In this document: positions 13,390 through 24,411 of the stretch, piece after piece
Layout: every line of letters begins with the position of its first letter
Numbering within the stretch: the first letter of the stretch is position 1
Source: Glycine soja
Lineage: Eukaryota > Streptophyta > Magnoliopsida > Fabales > Fabaceae
Reading direction: 5' to 3'
Length of the DNA: 64,000 nucleotides
Assembly: GCF_004193775.1 (NCBI RefSeq)
Contig: NC_041005.1
Coordinates: forward strand, 13,045,741 to 13,109,740
Notes under the pieces: model-generated
The model's input: only the letters and a program-made list of their open reading frames with translations
Told to the model about the DNA's origin: nothing
Databases searched by the model: none
Program-made: the position numbers and the translations under genes

Positions 13390-14229
13390 TATAAGATATG
13401 GAAGAAGAGAATTCTTTTGCAATTAGGGTGGATGGACATTGGCTATGTTATAAGGAAAGACAAACCACCTACAATCTCTGATGAAAGTAGCCCAGCTGCT
13501 GTTGCGCTATATGAACGGTGGGAGCGATCCAACCAGCTCAGCATAATGTTCATTAAGACCAAAATCTTGGCTAGGATATGTGGTTCTGTTGACCAGCATG
13601 AAAAGGTCTGAGACTTGCTGAAGGCTATTGATGACCTGTTCATCGCTTAAGATAAGGCTTTAGCAAGCATCCTGATCATGAAGTTCTCCTCTATCTAGCT
13701 CACCAATGTGAAAGGTGTGCGTGAGTATATAATGCACATGCGAGATATTTCAGCTCAACTTAAGAAACTGGAGGTTGACATATATGAGTCCTTCTTGGTG
13801 CACTTCATTCTGAACACCCTTCCGCCAAAATATCGGCTGTTTAAGATTTCCTACAACACACATAAGGACAAATGATCTATCAATGAATTAATGACCATGT
13901 GTGTTCAGCAAGAAGAAAGACTTGTAATGGAGATGTGTGAGAGTGCATCGCTGACAACTACTTGTGGGAAGAACAAAGCAACTAAGTCTCAAGCTAATAA
14001 GAAGGGGAATGGTAAAATACCACCTCAAGCTGATATTAAAAAGGTGACAAAGTGTTTCTTTTGTAAGAAAAAAGGACACATGAAGAAGAATTACCCTAGA
14101 TTCCAGAAATGCTTTGAGAAGAAAGATAAATCAATCTCATTAGTATGTTATGAATCTAATATGGATAGTGTTAATATTAACACCTGGTGGATTGATTTTG
14201 GATCTACAATCCATATTGCAAATGTATGA
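13390..14229 (+). pseudogene. Copia gag (UBN2-type) with CCHC knuckle
   Basis: One frame carries a plant copia Gag, including YERWERSNQLSIMFIKTKI, the VREYIMHMRDI..QLKKLEV block and a basic C-terminus. The zinc knuckle reads CFFCKKKGHMKKNY, so the fourth zinc ligand (Cys) is replaced by Tyr. In-frame stops lie at 13,609-13,611, 13,648-13,650, 13,696-13,698 and 13,873-13,875. The reading goes into a protease-like WWIDFGSTIHIAN stretch, where the usual D-S-G core has Phe at the second position. It is broken, with the family clear. Confidence 0.85.
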
Positions 14230-17200
14230 AAAACCTAAGGAAACCAGTGGGAAGTGAGCAAAGAATTTTATCAGGCAATAAGCTAGGCTCACTTGTGGAG
14301 GCTATTGGAACTTGTATTTTAACTTTAAGTAGTGGCTTTATTTTGAAATTAGAAAGGACTTTTTATGTGTCAAGTTTTTCTCGAAACTTGATTTCTGTTT
14401 CCAGACTCGTGCCTTTTGGATATTCCTTTAATTTTAAAGACACATCGTTTGAGTTATTTTATAATTCTGAATGTGTTGGGAATGATATTTTGTCTAATGG
14501 TCATTATCTTCTTGGTTTACAAAATTATGCCACTTATAGTTTAATGCATGTTCAAACTGATATTAAAAGGTGTAATATTAATGAGAATTCCTCTATGTTA
14601 TGACACCGAAGATTAGGATATATCTCCATTGAGAGGATTTAAAGGTTAGTGAAAGATGGGGTACTCAATACTCTAGATTTTGGTGACTTTAAGACTTGTG
14701 TGGCCTGCATTAAGGGTAAGTAGACCAACATGTCTAAGAAAGGTGCTAACAGGAATTCAAACATATTAGAAATAATTCATACTGCTATTTGTTGTCTAGA
14801 TAAGGATGCACATGGTTAGAAATATTTTATCACCTTTGTAGATGATTATTCACGATATATGAATGTTTATTTGCTTCATAACAAAAATGAAGCATTAGAT
14901 GCCTTCAAAGTCTTTAAGGCTGAAGTTGAGAACCAATATGGCAAGCAAATAAAAATAGTGAGATCAAATAGATGTATGGAATATTATGGCAGATATATTG
15001 AGAATGGACAAGCACCTGGTCCTTTTGCAAAGTTTCTTCAAGAACATGGGATTGTTGCCCAGTACACTATGCATGGTTCTCCAAATTAGAATGGTGTTAC
15101 AAAAAGAAGGAACCGAGCATCATTGGACATGTTACAGAGTATGCTTAGCAACTCCAATCTTCCTAAATCCATGTGGGCTGAAGCACTAAAGACAACAGTG
15201 TATATAATAAATCGTGTTCCAACCAAGGTTGTCCCAAAGACACCTTTTGAGTTGTTTAAAGGTTGAAAACCGAGTTTGAAACATATGCACATTTGGGGTT
15301 GTCCATCTGAGGTGAGAATATATAACCCATAAGAGAAGAAACTTAACTCGAGGACTATTAGTAGGTATTTCATTGGATATGCCGAAAGGTCTAAATGTTA
15401 TAGGTTTTACTGTCCATATCATATTACTAGGACTATGGAATCAAGAAATGCCAAGTTTCTTGAAAATGACTTGATTAGTGGGAGTGATCAATTGAAGGAC
15501 TTAGGTTCTAAATTGATCATATAGAGTCTCAACCTTCCACATCAAGTGAAAGATTGGTTGTAATTCATAGCCATCAAGTTCAAAGGGATGATGAAAAACA
15601 AATGACTGACATTCCACAACCTGTTGCTGATAATCCAGTAGATCAAGTTGATAATCAAATTCCTGAAAATGATGAACAACCGACTGAATAACATGATATC
15701 CAAGAAAATGTTGATGCAACATTACAAAGATCTACTAGAGTAAGAAAATTAGCTATTCCTAGTGATTATACTGTATATTTGCAAGAGTCTGACTATAATA
15801 TTAGAGTTGAAAATGATCCTGAAACTTTTGATCAAGCCATTAAAGAGTCAAATTTATGGTATGATACCATGAAGGATGAGATGAATTCCATGCAAAGTAA
15901 CGGAGTTTGGAACCTTGTAGAGTTGCTTAATGGGGCAAAGGCCATTGGATATAAATGGGTCTTTAAGACCAAAAAGGATTCATTAGGTAACATTGAGAGA
16001 TACAGGGGGTAAGACTCATTGCTAAGGGATTTACTCAAAAAGAAAGAATCGACTACATAGAGAGACTTTTTCTCCTGTATCTAAGAAAGATTCTCTTCGT
16101 ATTATCTTGACATTAGTTTCTCATTTTGACCTTGAGTTGCAACAAATAGATGTGAAAACAACCTTTCTTAATGGTGATTTAGAGGAAAATGTTTATATGA
16201 AACAACCTGAAGGCTTCTCCTCAAGCAGTGGTGAGCATTTGGTTTGCAAGTTTAATAAATCTATATATGGTTTAACGCAAGCCTCCTGTTAATGGTACCT
16301 TAAGTTTTATGGGATAGTTTCTTCATTTGGTTTTGATGAAAACCCCATGGATCAATGCATATACCACAAGGTCAGAGGGAGTAAAATATGTTTTCTTGTT
16401 TTATATGTATATGATATTTTACTTGCAGTCAATGATCAGGGTTTGTTATAGGAGGGGAAACAATTTCTCTCTAAGAATTTTGACATGAAGATGAAGGATA
16501 TAGGTGATACATCTTATGTCATAAGCATTAAGATTCATAGAGATAGACCTCGAGGAATTTTAGGTCTATCACAGGAAACCTATATTAACAAAATTTTGGA
16601 GATATTTTGGATGAAAGATTGTTCACCAAGTGCCGCTCCTATTGTGAAAGGTGATAGGTTTAATTTGAACCAATGCCCAAAGAATGAATTTGAAAGGGAA
16701 CAGATGAAAGACATTCCTTATGTTTTGGTTGTTGGAAGCCTCATGTATGCTTAAGTATGCACAAGGCCTGACATTACTTTTGTAGTTGGAAATTTTAGGA
16801 AGATATCAAAGTAATCCAGGTATTGGCCACTGAAGAGCTGCAAAGAAAGTGATGAGGTACCTTTAAGGGACCAAAGATTACATGCTTATGTATAGACAGA
16901 CAAACAATCTAGATGTGATTGGTTATTCAGACTCAGACTTTACTGGTTGTGTTGATTATTGCAAATCAACATTTGGGTACATTTTCATGATGGTTGGTGG
17001 ATACTTCTACCATGGAAGCTGAGTTTGTCTTTTGCTTTGAGGTTATTTCACATGGTGTATGGCTTAAGAGTTTCATTTATGGGCTGAAGATAGTCAATAC
17101 TATTTCAAGTCCTTTGAGAATTTTCTGCGATAACTCAGCTACTGTATTTATGGTTAAGAATAAAAAAAGTGGAAGTTGAAGTAAGTACATTGGCATTAAG

Positions 17201-17345
17201 TACTTAGCCATTAGAGAAAGAGTAAAAGACAAGAAAGTGGTCATTGAACATATAAGCACTGAGTTGATGATCGTTGATCCTTTGACTAAGGACATGCCAT
17301 CATTTAAATTCAAGGATCATGTAGAGAGAATGAGACTTGGTTCCA
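14160..17345 (+). pseudogene. Copia pol relic (PR-INT-RT-RNaseH)
   Basis: Integrase, RT and RNase H blocks follow in copia order with stops and frame changes. In integrase the first Asp is kept (FVDDYSR), the second is Asn (VRSNRCMEYY) and the Glu position is Lys (NGVTKRRN). RT keeps KTTFLNGDLEENVYMKQPEGF-type sequence around 16,155-16,225, but the YVDD box reads YVYD near 16,408. RNase H remnants end with the STMEAEF block (about 17,000) and NSATVFM (about 17,140). A frameshift occurs near 14,215-14,230 and another near 16,009. It encodes no working polymerase. Confidence 0.85.
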
Positions 17346-17643
17346 CTTTATGATTGTATACATACATGTTAGAGTTGAAACTTTTATATTGTGATATTTT
17401 CTCATATTTAGGTGCACATTGATTTATAAGAGAAAAATTATGTTTTGGACCAAGAATAAACATTGGATTTATTCATTATGTTTTATTACCACCTTGAGTA
17501 TACTGCTTGGGAAATTGAACATGTTGCTATACATGGATGATATTACTCGTTATAAGAGGAGCTATCACTATGATTTGTACGTTCATTTTTTAAGAAGATT
17601 GAACATTGACTTATTTTAATGAATGAGTCAAAACGTTTAAACC

Positions 17644-17654
17644 AAGTGGGAGAA
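17644..17654 (+). other. Copia polypurine tract
   Basis: AAGTGGGAGAA lies immediately before the 3' LTR start TGTAATAAT, the standard plus-strand priming site position and the usual copia sequence. Confidence 0.85.
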
Positions 17655-18017
17655 TGTAATAATATTGGTTTGTACATTTTGGAATGTCAATTGCTCCATC
17701 ATTTATGGAGTTGAAAAGTCAAATATTGAATGACTGCTAATGGGTGGTAATGACTAATAATGAGTGGTAATGACTACTAATTGGTGGTAATGGCTACTAA
17801 GTGCATTATTGATGGTAGAATGCCTATATATAGCACATGTGTTTGGTCCCTGAGTTCACCTCTTTCAATTTTTGTCTGATACACCATTTACAGAGAGAGT
17901 GAGAGCTTGGAAGAACCAAAATAAAACAGCTCTTTCATGGCAATGACTGGAGGTTTATTTTGATATTGTTTTTCCGCATTTGTTAATGACCTATATTTCA
18001 TTTTGTAGTTTGTAACA
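17655..18017 (+). repeat. Copia 3' LTR
   Basis: Begins TGTAATAATATTGG and ends TTTGTAACA, matching the 5' LTR over its full length with scattered substitutions. A 28-bp stretch from its end (TTAATGACCTATATTTC.TTTTGTAGTT) is repeated just outside at 18,038-18,065, so the true right boundary is blurred. Confidence 0.85.
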
Positions 18018-18400
18018 TCACAAATTTGATATTTCGTTTAATGACCTATATTTCGTTTTGTAGTTCCGCAACACTTCTGCTTCAGTGCTTTAGACACAAT
18101 TGAGTTTGAGAGAAGCAAAACTCAATGGAGCAAAATTTACTTGAAAATGAAAACAAATATAGAAATTTTACTATCTGTAAACAGAAGCAAAACTCAATGG
18201 AGCAAACTTTACCTGAAAGTGTGTGACTTGACAACCAACAAATCCAAGTTTAGAAGCCAAACTCACCACTGTATACAGAACTGAAGCTGTGAGATACACT
18301 CTCTTGGCTTATATAAAATCAAAAGGGCACATTCACATGTAAACCAAAACCCTTCTATAAAATTTGTAGCTTGGTAAGAATCACCATGATGATCTTATCA
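18018..18400. other. Spacer right of the copia element
   Basis: Non-coding. Contains a direct repeat (AGAAGCAAAACTCAATGGAG) at 18,111 and 18,183, period 72. No transposon end could be fixed here, although the left end of the gene-capturing element that covers 18,400-22,757 should lie in or left of this interval. Confidence 0.5.
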
Positions 18401-18411
18401 CAATTTTCTGT

Positions 18412-18716
18412 AGCTATCACAATTTTCACACCCATGGAAGTCGCCTCTCTCAAAGCATTGGCAGTTGTAGAAGAAATTTGACTTTTGCTGTTCAACAATG
18501 TTCCTTTGTATATAATACAGGAGTCTATTAAAATCTAGATAAAAGAAAAAAAGAATGTATAAAGAGTGTGCTTTGCTGCAATCTTACCATCCATATCACA
18601 GAAGATATAGCCGAGCTTTGGTTTGTAAAATCTAAGACTTCCTTCTTTCTTCATGTATTTTGACAATTCATCTATAAGATTATTTCCCTTGTATCTGCTC
18701 TTAGGATCAACTGCAT
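18412..18716 (-). pseudogene. HAD-superfamily (Cof-type) hydrolase gene fragment
   Basis: Two adjacent exons of a plant haloacid-dehalogenase-like phosphatase, read on the minus strand. The first (18,716-18,588) starts after an AG acceptor and encodes SRYKGNNLIDELSKYMKKEG...LRFYKPKLGYIFCDMDG, ending at a GT donor. The second starts at 18,503 after AAAG and completes the motif-I DMDGTLLNSK block, continuing to LREATSMGVKIVIAT, where it diverges. Intron phase fits exactly. Motif I with the nucleophile Asp is therefore present across the splice, but motifs II-IV are absent. It is a piece of a gene, flanked by fragments of unrelated genes on the same strand. Confidence 0.8.
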
Positions 18717-19551
18717 CTGTCTATCACCAAGATGCATGAAGTTAAAAGAAAAAGGAAGTTATTTATATAGGAAAGTGAGAAAATTTCATGAAGGACATAT
18801 TCATGTGCATAAAATTAAGTTTGAATAGTGCACCCTTCCCTTTAGTGAAACTATCGAGAGGCTCAAATGACTGAATATGACACTTAATGATATGAATGAT
18901 AGGACCCAATAATTGCATCATAAATACAAATCATACTAATCTTTTGCAAGCACCATAGTAGTAATTTTGTGAAAAAAGTTACAAAAATGGCATAATTCTG
19001 AAAAACTTAATGATATGAATGATCAATAATTGCATCATAAATACAAAATTATGAAGTCAAAGGAAAATAGGTGCAATAAAATGTAAACTGATCTCTGCGT
19101 GAGGTAATAGATCAGATTTGAGATAGACACCAGCAGAAAAGCAGTAAATAAACCTGACATTGAGAAAATTATAAATAAGATGGAGATTGAAGGCATAGTA
19201 CAAAATATTAATTACAAGAGACTTTTTCTTTATATGCAATTAAAATTTTATAATAAGTACTTGTGAAGCTAAGATGTTTCACATTCTATGTTACAGAAGT
19301 CTTCCCTTTTTAAATGAATTTTAATATATAATCTTTTTTTTTAATTAAAGCATAAATCGTCATGCAGTTTCTGACTAATCTTACCCTTGATACCATTGAC
19401 TATAATTCCTCTTGACTTTGAAAACAAAAGCCAATTCAATTTCACATTGATCTTCATGGATACGCCTAAAGTCTAAGCCTGTCTAATTAATAGAAGATTC
19501 CAATATCTACATATCAAAGAATATGAAGGGCAAGGCATAACAGTTGATAGC

Positions 19552-19764
19552 TTATGCAACAAGTTGAAGTTTGCGCTTCAAGTTGAAGCTGATTAAATCA
19601 TCAGTTATGCAGGAGCCACTTATAGGAGAGCCATAGGTATTCTCAGGGGAATGATACTCGTCAGGTGGATATGATTGAGAGTCTTGCTGCGATATCAGCC
19701 TACCGTTGGGTGAGAAACTAACAGTTGAAGGAGAGTTGTAAAAAGCTACAGAAGATGACTCCAA
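19552..19764 (-). pseudogene. GRAS transcription factor (PAT1/SCL-type) N-terminal fragment
   Basis: The 70-aa reading contains YGSPISGSCITDD, the conserved N-terminal signature of PAT1-branch GRAS proteins (SCL5/13/21, CIGR1), preceded by an MESSSVAFYNSP-like start typical of such N-termini. The signature is normally followed by an acidic/basic F.HKLRELE helix; here it degrades after SFNLKRKLQ. None of the GRAS domain is present. It is a captured or truncated fragment, not a functional factor. Confidence 0.75.
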
Positions 19765-21055
19765 AGTGCAGTAAAGTTTTGAAGAACTTAAATTTGAAAA
19801 CTGAGTTCCATGGCTTCCATCATTTTAAAGATTACTGATTTTTCTCCATAAAAAAGGAAAATACTTTGGAATTAAACAAACAGAAGGGAATAAATATTCA
19901 GAAAGGGAAAGGGAATTATCCAAACATGAACAAATTTCCATTAAAAAAATTCAAAAGATGAGACTAGCAGAAATATACATGGCCCCACACATTGTACTAA
20001 ATCAATTTTCATTTGAATGAGGTTAATCATTCTAAAACACTACAAAATTATCATTTACATACGGAACAATGTTCAACCAAATATAATGAAAAATACAATG
20101 TTTATAAAACATCGTTAAGAAAATTTCAAATGCTACTAGATTAAATCATTTAACTTTTGAACTTGGCTGAGCTGAAAACAAGAAAACTTTGCATGTCATA
20201 TAGAACAAATGCACAAACCAAAAGAGCAGTAATAGCAATTGGAGAAGTACTTTTTTTTCCCTTTGTTTGATGAAGTTATAGATTTTCTTAGCCAACATCA
20301 TCTAGTTAAGACAAGGTTAAGCAAACCACCCCTTATACAATACTCTCTCTCACACACACATATTGAACAGAATACACACATATATTGAACAAAATTTGTG
20401 CAACAAGCAGATTTATTGAGTTTATCACTTTTAATTCATCACCTAAAAAATTGATCTTTTAATTCAATCTATTCTCCAACCAAATTTCAACTATTCTCTC
20501 CTCAAAAAATTATTGAGTTCATCACTTTGCCTCTTAAATACCTATCATATAACTATTTCTAACTAGTTTTCTTTTTCTTTTTTGGTAAATACTACAACAA
20601 ATTTTCTTGATCCCAAGGAAATCATCTCATTAAGTTTTCTTCGTCTCATTGAAACTTCTAGTCATAATAAGCTAATCCATTTGCTCTTACTTTCTAATCT
20701 TTGTCTTTCACCATGCTTCCCTCTCATTGCAAGCATAACATTGTCTAAAACTAATACATTACTTCTCTTTAGCAAACAATCATGTTCACATCTAAATGAA
20801 CTTGTTCGGGTAGACAGACACTTACATGATTTATCAATTATCTAGTAGTTACTCCACTGACATTGCAAAAGAGTCAACAAAAAAACTATAGCACCATTTT
20901 ATCTTGGAAAAAACACTCAACAAAATAGAAAGTGTATATATGTAGGTATATAGAGTGGAAACCATTAAAAGAAAATACCGTTTTGACTTAAGGAGAAATT
21001 CAAAAAGAAAAGATATATATATATATATATATGTATGTATAATTATATCATATAC
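19765..21055. other. Non-coding interval between gene fragments
   Basis: AT-rich, with a (CA)-rich patch near 20,349 and an (AT)n run at about 21,012-21,033. Readings on either strand here are short and lack family features. Confidence 0.5.
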
Positions 21056-21775
21056 CTGATTAACTAGAAATACTTTCAACATGTTTAAAAGGTCATCCCG
21101 CCTCTCTTTATCAAGCCTTTCAAGTTCATTCCTATTGTTTTCCTGCATTGGCAGCATAATTGTCCATTATCCAAAATATAGACAAAGTAAACAAAAAATA
21201 AATTCAGAATACAGAAAAAGCCTACATTTTAGGATTGGACTTAGACATGGTATATCCAAACATAATAATTATAAACGAGATGCTATCAACAAAGCCAAAC
21301 CAGATTGCATGAAATATAACCTAACCGATGTTAGATGATGAGGAAGAAGTAAAAATGAGATAAAAGATCATCCTATATAAAGCAATGTTGCCAACAGATC
21401 ACTACACAAAAAGCACATAATCATTTGCATGTAGCCTTCATAACATAAAAATTGTGTAGAAAGCAGAGTTAACCACAAAGCAAAAGATCCTTAACACATA
21501 CAGCTATTTGAAGACAAGCTATATAGCCAAAGAAACCAATAAAATTCTAAAATGTGGATGAAACAATACAACTATTTGAAGACAAGCTATCTAGCCAAAA
21601 AAACCAATAAAATTCTAAAATGTCGACAAAACCATACAACTATTTGAAGACAAACCATACCTTGATCCCCTCATATTCTCTAATTGCATCATATATTCTT
21701 GGCATCTTCAATGACTCTTATAATTTCTTGTAGCTCTTCCAACTTACTAACCCTTGATTTGTCAGCCCCAAAGCT
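21056..21775 (-). pseudogene. Sorting nexin 2-like C-terminal exon fragment
   Basis: Two exons on the minus strand resemble the BAR-domain end of plant SNX2 (retromer-linked membrane tubulation). Exon 21,775-21,661 reads ADKSRVSKLEELQEIIRVIEDAK and, in a shifted frame, AIREYEGIK before a GT donor at 21,660. Exon 21,142-21,056 follows an AG acceptor and reads ENNRNELERLDKERRDD, then LLNMLKVFLVNQ, ending at a GT donor. Exon 2 is exactly 29 codons and in phase. A frameshift inside the first exon and the lack of PX domain and remaining exons make it a fragment. The family call comes from my memory of SNX2 C-termini. Confidence 0.6.
21501..21660. repeat. 68-bp tandem repeat, about 2.3 copies
   Basis: CAGCTATTTGAAGACAAGCT begins at 21,501, recurs as CAACTATTTGAAGACAAGCT at 21,569 and again (partial) at 21,637, each followed by AGCCAAA.AAACCAATAAAATTC. 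It sits in the intron between the two sorting-nexin-like exons. Confidence 0.85.
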
Positions 21776-21857
21776 CTATTTACATAGGTAAGGACCAATG
21801 CAAACAATGATATTTAACATTAATCATAAAAATTAAGAATAAGAGAAACATTCCTAG

Positions 21858-21955
21858 TTTCACTCATATCCACACTATTCACGGTCCTTGGCTCCAGATC
21901 CATGAGCACTGCCCTCGGCACGAACTTTTCGCAACTCGCTTCATTGTGAGTGACG
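21858..21955 (-). pseudogene. Beta-tubulin fragment
   Basis: The minus strand reads [19 protein letters not shown], followed by RTVNSV. This is the beta-tubulin stretch NEA....(F/Y)[14 protein letters not shown](D/N)SVR from near residue 60, with Arg replacing the Gly of the EPGT turn. Only about 30 residues are recognisable; sequence on either side leaves the family. It is embedded among other gene fragments on the same strand. Confidence 0.7.
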
Positions 21956-22177
21956 ACCTAAGAAGTCGTTTAGTGAGGTGTGTGGTTGACGACGGTCTCC
22001 GTGAACGAGTGGCGCATTTCCACGGTTCCATAATCGAGTCTCTGAACTGATACGATAACGCATGGTTCCTTCCTCTTTTAGACCTCACCACCAATTCTCT
22101 TTCCTCGAAAACGTCATTGTATAAATCCACAACCACCCACTTCTCCCTCCATTTCACTTTACTCACCCTTTGAGTTG

Positions 22178-22549
22178 TCAACTCGCCACCGAGTTCCTCC
22201 AAGTCACATGATTGTTTATGTTGTTGTTGTTGTCGAGTTTCTCCAAAACTTCAACGATGTTCTCAAGAAACCCTTTGTTGTTGTTGGTTTGAGTAGTGGC
22301 AGAGGCATTGTCATAGTCACTTCTAGAAGATTCGGATTCTTCGGTCTCTGTGACAAAAAAGAATCTGAGATTCAAATCGATGCCGACGCCCTTTGGTTGG
22401 AAAGGGTTCTTGTTGTTGTTGTTGTTTGGAGGGTAGGGAATAGCTGCGGAGAATCTTGAAGAAGCACATTTGGGCCTTGGAATAGCCACAACATGAGGAA
22501 GCCATTGATGTTGAACAAATAAAGAGAAATAATTTTTGTTCTTCAACAC
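22178..22549 (-). CDS. Unrecognised 123-aa reading with low-complexity Asn runs
   Basis: I do not recognise this gene. The reading has a plastid-targeting-like N-terminus (many Ser, Arg and Pro; few acids), two Asn-rich runs, an acidic/serine patch (TETEESESSRSDYDN) and a helix-like KGFLENIVEVLEKLD. Codon choice and GC content are those of real coding DNA rather than spacer. It appears to run on in another frame through REKWVVVDLYNDVFEERELV (22,202-21,879), which suggests a frameshifted or spliced gene start. Given its neighbours it may be a further captured first exon, possibly even of the HAD gene. Not likely to be a working gene. Confidence 0.35.
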   Translation of the reverse strand: MLKNKNYFSLFVQHQWLPHVVAIPRPKCASSRFSAAIPYPPNNNNNKNPFQPKGVGIDLNLRFFFVTETEESESSRSDYDNASATTQTNNNKGFLENIVEVLEKLDNNNNINNHVTWRNSVAS

Positions 22550-22624
22550 CGAAAAGAAAAGTCCTGTGAGTAAACAACCAAAAACACTTCCCTTTCAAAG
22601 GTCTTTGAATTAGTGCTTCCAACG

Positions 22625-22757
22625 ACAGTTTTCCAAAACTGTCACTATAATTTTTTTTAATATTTGCAAAAATGCCACCAAATGTTTAACTGACTATAGT
22701 TTTGTTAAAACCATCATCAAATCACCGTTGTTGTTGAAGCGTGTCTTTTTAGTAATG
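22625..22757 (-). mobile_element. Putative right terminus of a CACTA-like element
   Basis: Read on the minus strand from 22,757 it begins CATTACTAAAAAG, close to the CACTACTA(A/G)AAA end of legume CACTA elements, and is followed by subterminal-type inverted motifs (GATGGTTTT..AAAACTATAGTC, GACAGTTTTGGAAAACTGTC). The diverged direct repeat beginning at 22,757 shows host-like sequence resuming exactly here, which supports the boundary. The second terminal base differs from CACTA, so the call is tentative. Confidence 0.45.
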
Positions 22758-23186
22758 AGGAAAGAGACAAAGTTTTATCATAAAAAACAATGGCAAAGTT
22801 TGATTATCGACAAAAAAAAAAAGTGGGTAAAAGCCAAAAGTTATATAGGAAATATTTTTTTTAATGAAAACATAAAAGATAAGAATACAAAAATTGAATT
22901 TCACTCCTAAATTTATATTAAGTGTTTGAATTTACTTGTTGGATTTTGGTGTTATATTTCTCTTTTTTCTAATTTGTTCAATTTTTTTATGCTTATAATG
23001 GTGTATTGTTTCTTGTTCTTGTTTCTTATTTCATTCAATTCTTATTTGTGTGTTTGCCCTGTTTCTTGTATGCCTTTTCAAAAACGATAATAAATGCCAA
23101 AAGTTAAACAGAAAATAAAGTAAACGAATAATATAATAGAAATATATTTTTTATTTAGAAAGAAAACAAAAAATTAATCATATATT
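22757..23186. repeat. Diverged direct repeat, copy A (partner 24,412-24,777)
   Basis: From AGGAAAGAGACAA onward this matches 24,412-24,777 in order: the AAAAGATAAGAATACAA section, GTGTTTGAATTTACTTGTT, TTCATTCAATTCTTATTTGTGTGT and TTTTTATTTAGA. Similarity is moderate, so this is an old duplication. Non-coding. Confidence 0.7.
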
Positions 23187-23203
23187 CCCTTTGTGTCAAG
23201 GGG

Positions 23204-23290
23204 TAGCTTAGTTGGTTGAGTAAGGGTGCGTGAGTTATTATTGTTATTGTTGTAAGTCCCTTGACACTATCTTCGATTCTCATGGATAAA
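23204..23290 (+). mobile_element. tRNA-derived SINE-like insert
   Basis: GGGGTAGCTTAGTTGGTTGAG carries an A-box-like TAGCTTAGTTGG, and CTTCGATTCTC about 50 bases later resembles a decayed B box (GGTTCGANTCC), the internal promoter of tRNA-derived SINEs. A short A-run follows. It interrupts a MITE-like TATTCCCTTTGTGTC start on its left. No functional tRNA cloverleaf forms. Confidence 0.55.
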
Positions 23291-23298
23291 AAAAAATA

Positions 23299-23545
23299 CT
23301 TCATCTGTTTTAAAATAAGTGTTGCATTTGAAAAAATTATTCCAAAATAATTGTCATGATAGTTTTTAAGGTAATACTAATTACTTTTTTCACTAATATT
23401 TCTGACAAATTATCACTTCAACTTTTCAATATAATATTAAAACTACGATTAGTCTTGTAAGATTTTTATTCTCTTTAACCTATTTATTAGTTTTTCTAAT
23501 CTGTGTAAAATAAAATTGAAGACACTTATTTCATAACGGATGAAG
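23299..23545. mobile_element. Stowaway MITE
   Basis: Ends CTTCATCTGTTTTAAAATAA and (reverse) CTTCATCCGTTATGAAATAA match well, the element is 247 bp, and TA flanks both sides. All three features are as expected for Stowaway. Confidence 0.8.
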
Positions 23546-23578
23546 TATTATATTTAATGAATACATGTAATAATTAAG

Positions 23579-23975
23579 GGGGTGTTTGGTTTGATTGTTT
23601 TCTGTTTTTATTTTCACTGGAAATAGAAAATGGTAATGAAAATGCGTTTAGTTGGATTTTTGAAAACATTTTCAGTGAAAATATTTTCTCAAACGAACCA
23701 AAAACTGGAAACAATAAAATCTCATTTTTCAGTGTTTTAAGTTGAAACTAAAAACCTCATTTTGGGTAAAATGAAAACGCAGTGGTAAGAAATGTAATTT
23801 TAAGCAAATCTAAAAATACATTTTCTTTTGAAAACACATTTTCAATGTATTTATTTCTTGAAAGTAGAAAACAAGAAGTCAAACCAAACATGTTTTCAGA
23901 ATTCTAATCTTTTAAAAATGAAAACAGTTTACAGAAAATGAAAACAAAAAATGAAAATGAAAACCAAACACACCC
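23579..23975. mobile_element. MITE with GGGTGTTTGGTTT ends
   Basis: The left end GGGGTGTTTGGTTTG pairs with the right end CCAAACACACCC. Inner sequence continues as imperfect inverted repeats rich in TTTTCATTTTC. It is 397 bp and non-coding. Superfamily is uncertain: the flanks (TAATTAAG / TAATATTG) only partly agree as an 8-bp hAT-type duplication. Confidence 0.65.
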
Positions 23976-24411
23976 TAATATTGTAGAAAAAAATCATTTC
24001 TTTGTATATTTACAAAAATACTTTATTAATTGCATTAACAACAAGATAAATTATTTTTAAGTTCATTTTAATGTTTTTAATTTTATTACTTTAATAAATA
24101 TTTTATGAATAGTAATAACTAAAGTTATATAATTTTAAATACATTCTATTGGTGCACTGACGAAAAGTTAGAAATGGTACTTTAATATTAATTAATTTTA
24201 ATTAATAACTATAAATAGTATTGAATTTAAAAATTGTTTCATTATTAGTTTTATTATTCTCTACTACAATTTTTTAATAAAACAATTAGTTTTCTATTTT
24301 TTGAAAAGAAACTACTATTTTCTTAAAATATCACTTTTTTATAATCACTTTTGTTTTTTTTTTTTCCTTTAAACATACTGGCCATTTTTAGGTTGGTACA
24401 TGAATATCTAA

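Larger units (their letters stand above)
12198..18017 (+). mobile_element. Ty1-copia LTR retrotransposon, non-autonomous relic
   Basis: Two LTRs of about 360 bp (12,198-12,557; 17,655-18,017) bracket gag, protease, integrase, RT and RNase H remnants in the order PR-INT-RT-RH, which is the copia order. A polypurine tract abuts the 3' LTR. The coding part has many stops and frame changes, and catalytic residues of integrase and RT are substituted, so it cannot move on its own. I found no clean 5-bp target duplication: the left flank is TTCAAA and the right flank TCACAA, possibly because of the tandem duplication on the left and a small repeat at 18,038-18,065 on the right. Confidence 0.9.

Noticed and set aside
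23206..23285. Functional tRNA gene
   Set aside because: A- and B-box-like motifs exist, but the B box is eroded and no acceptor or anticodon stem forms; a SINE relic fits better.
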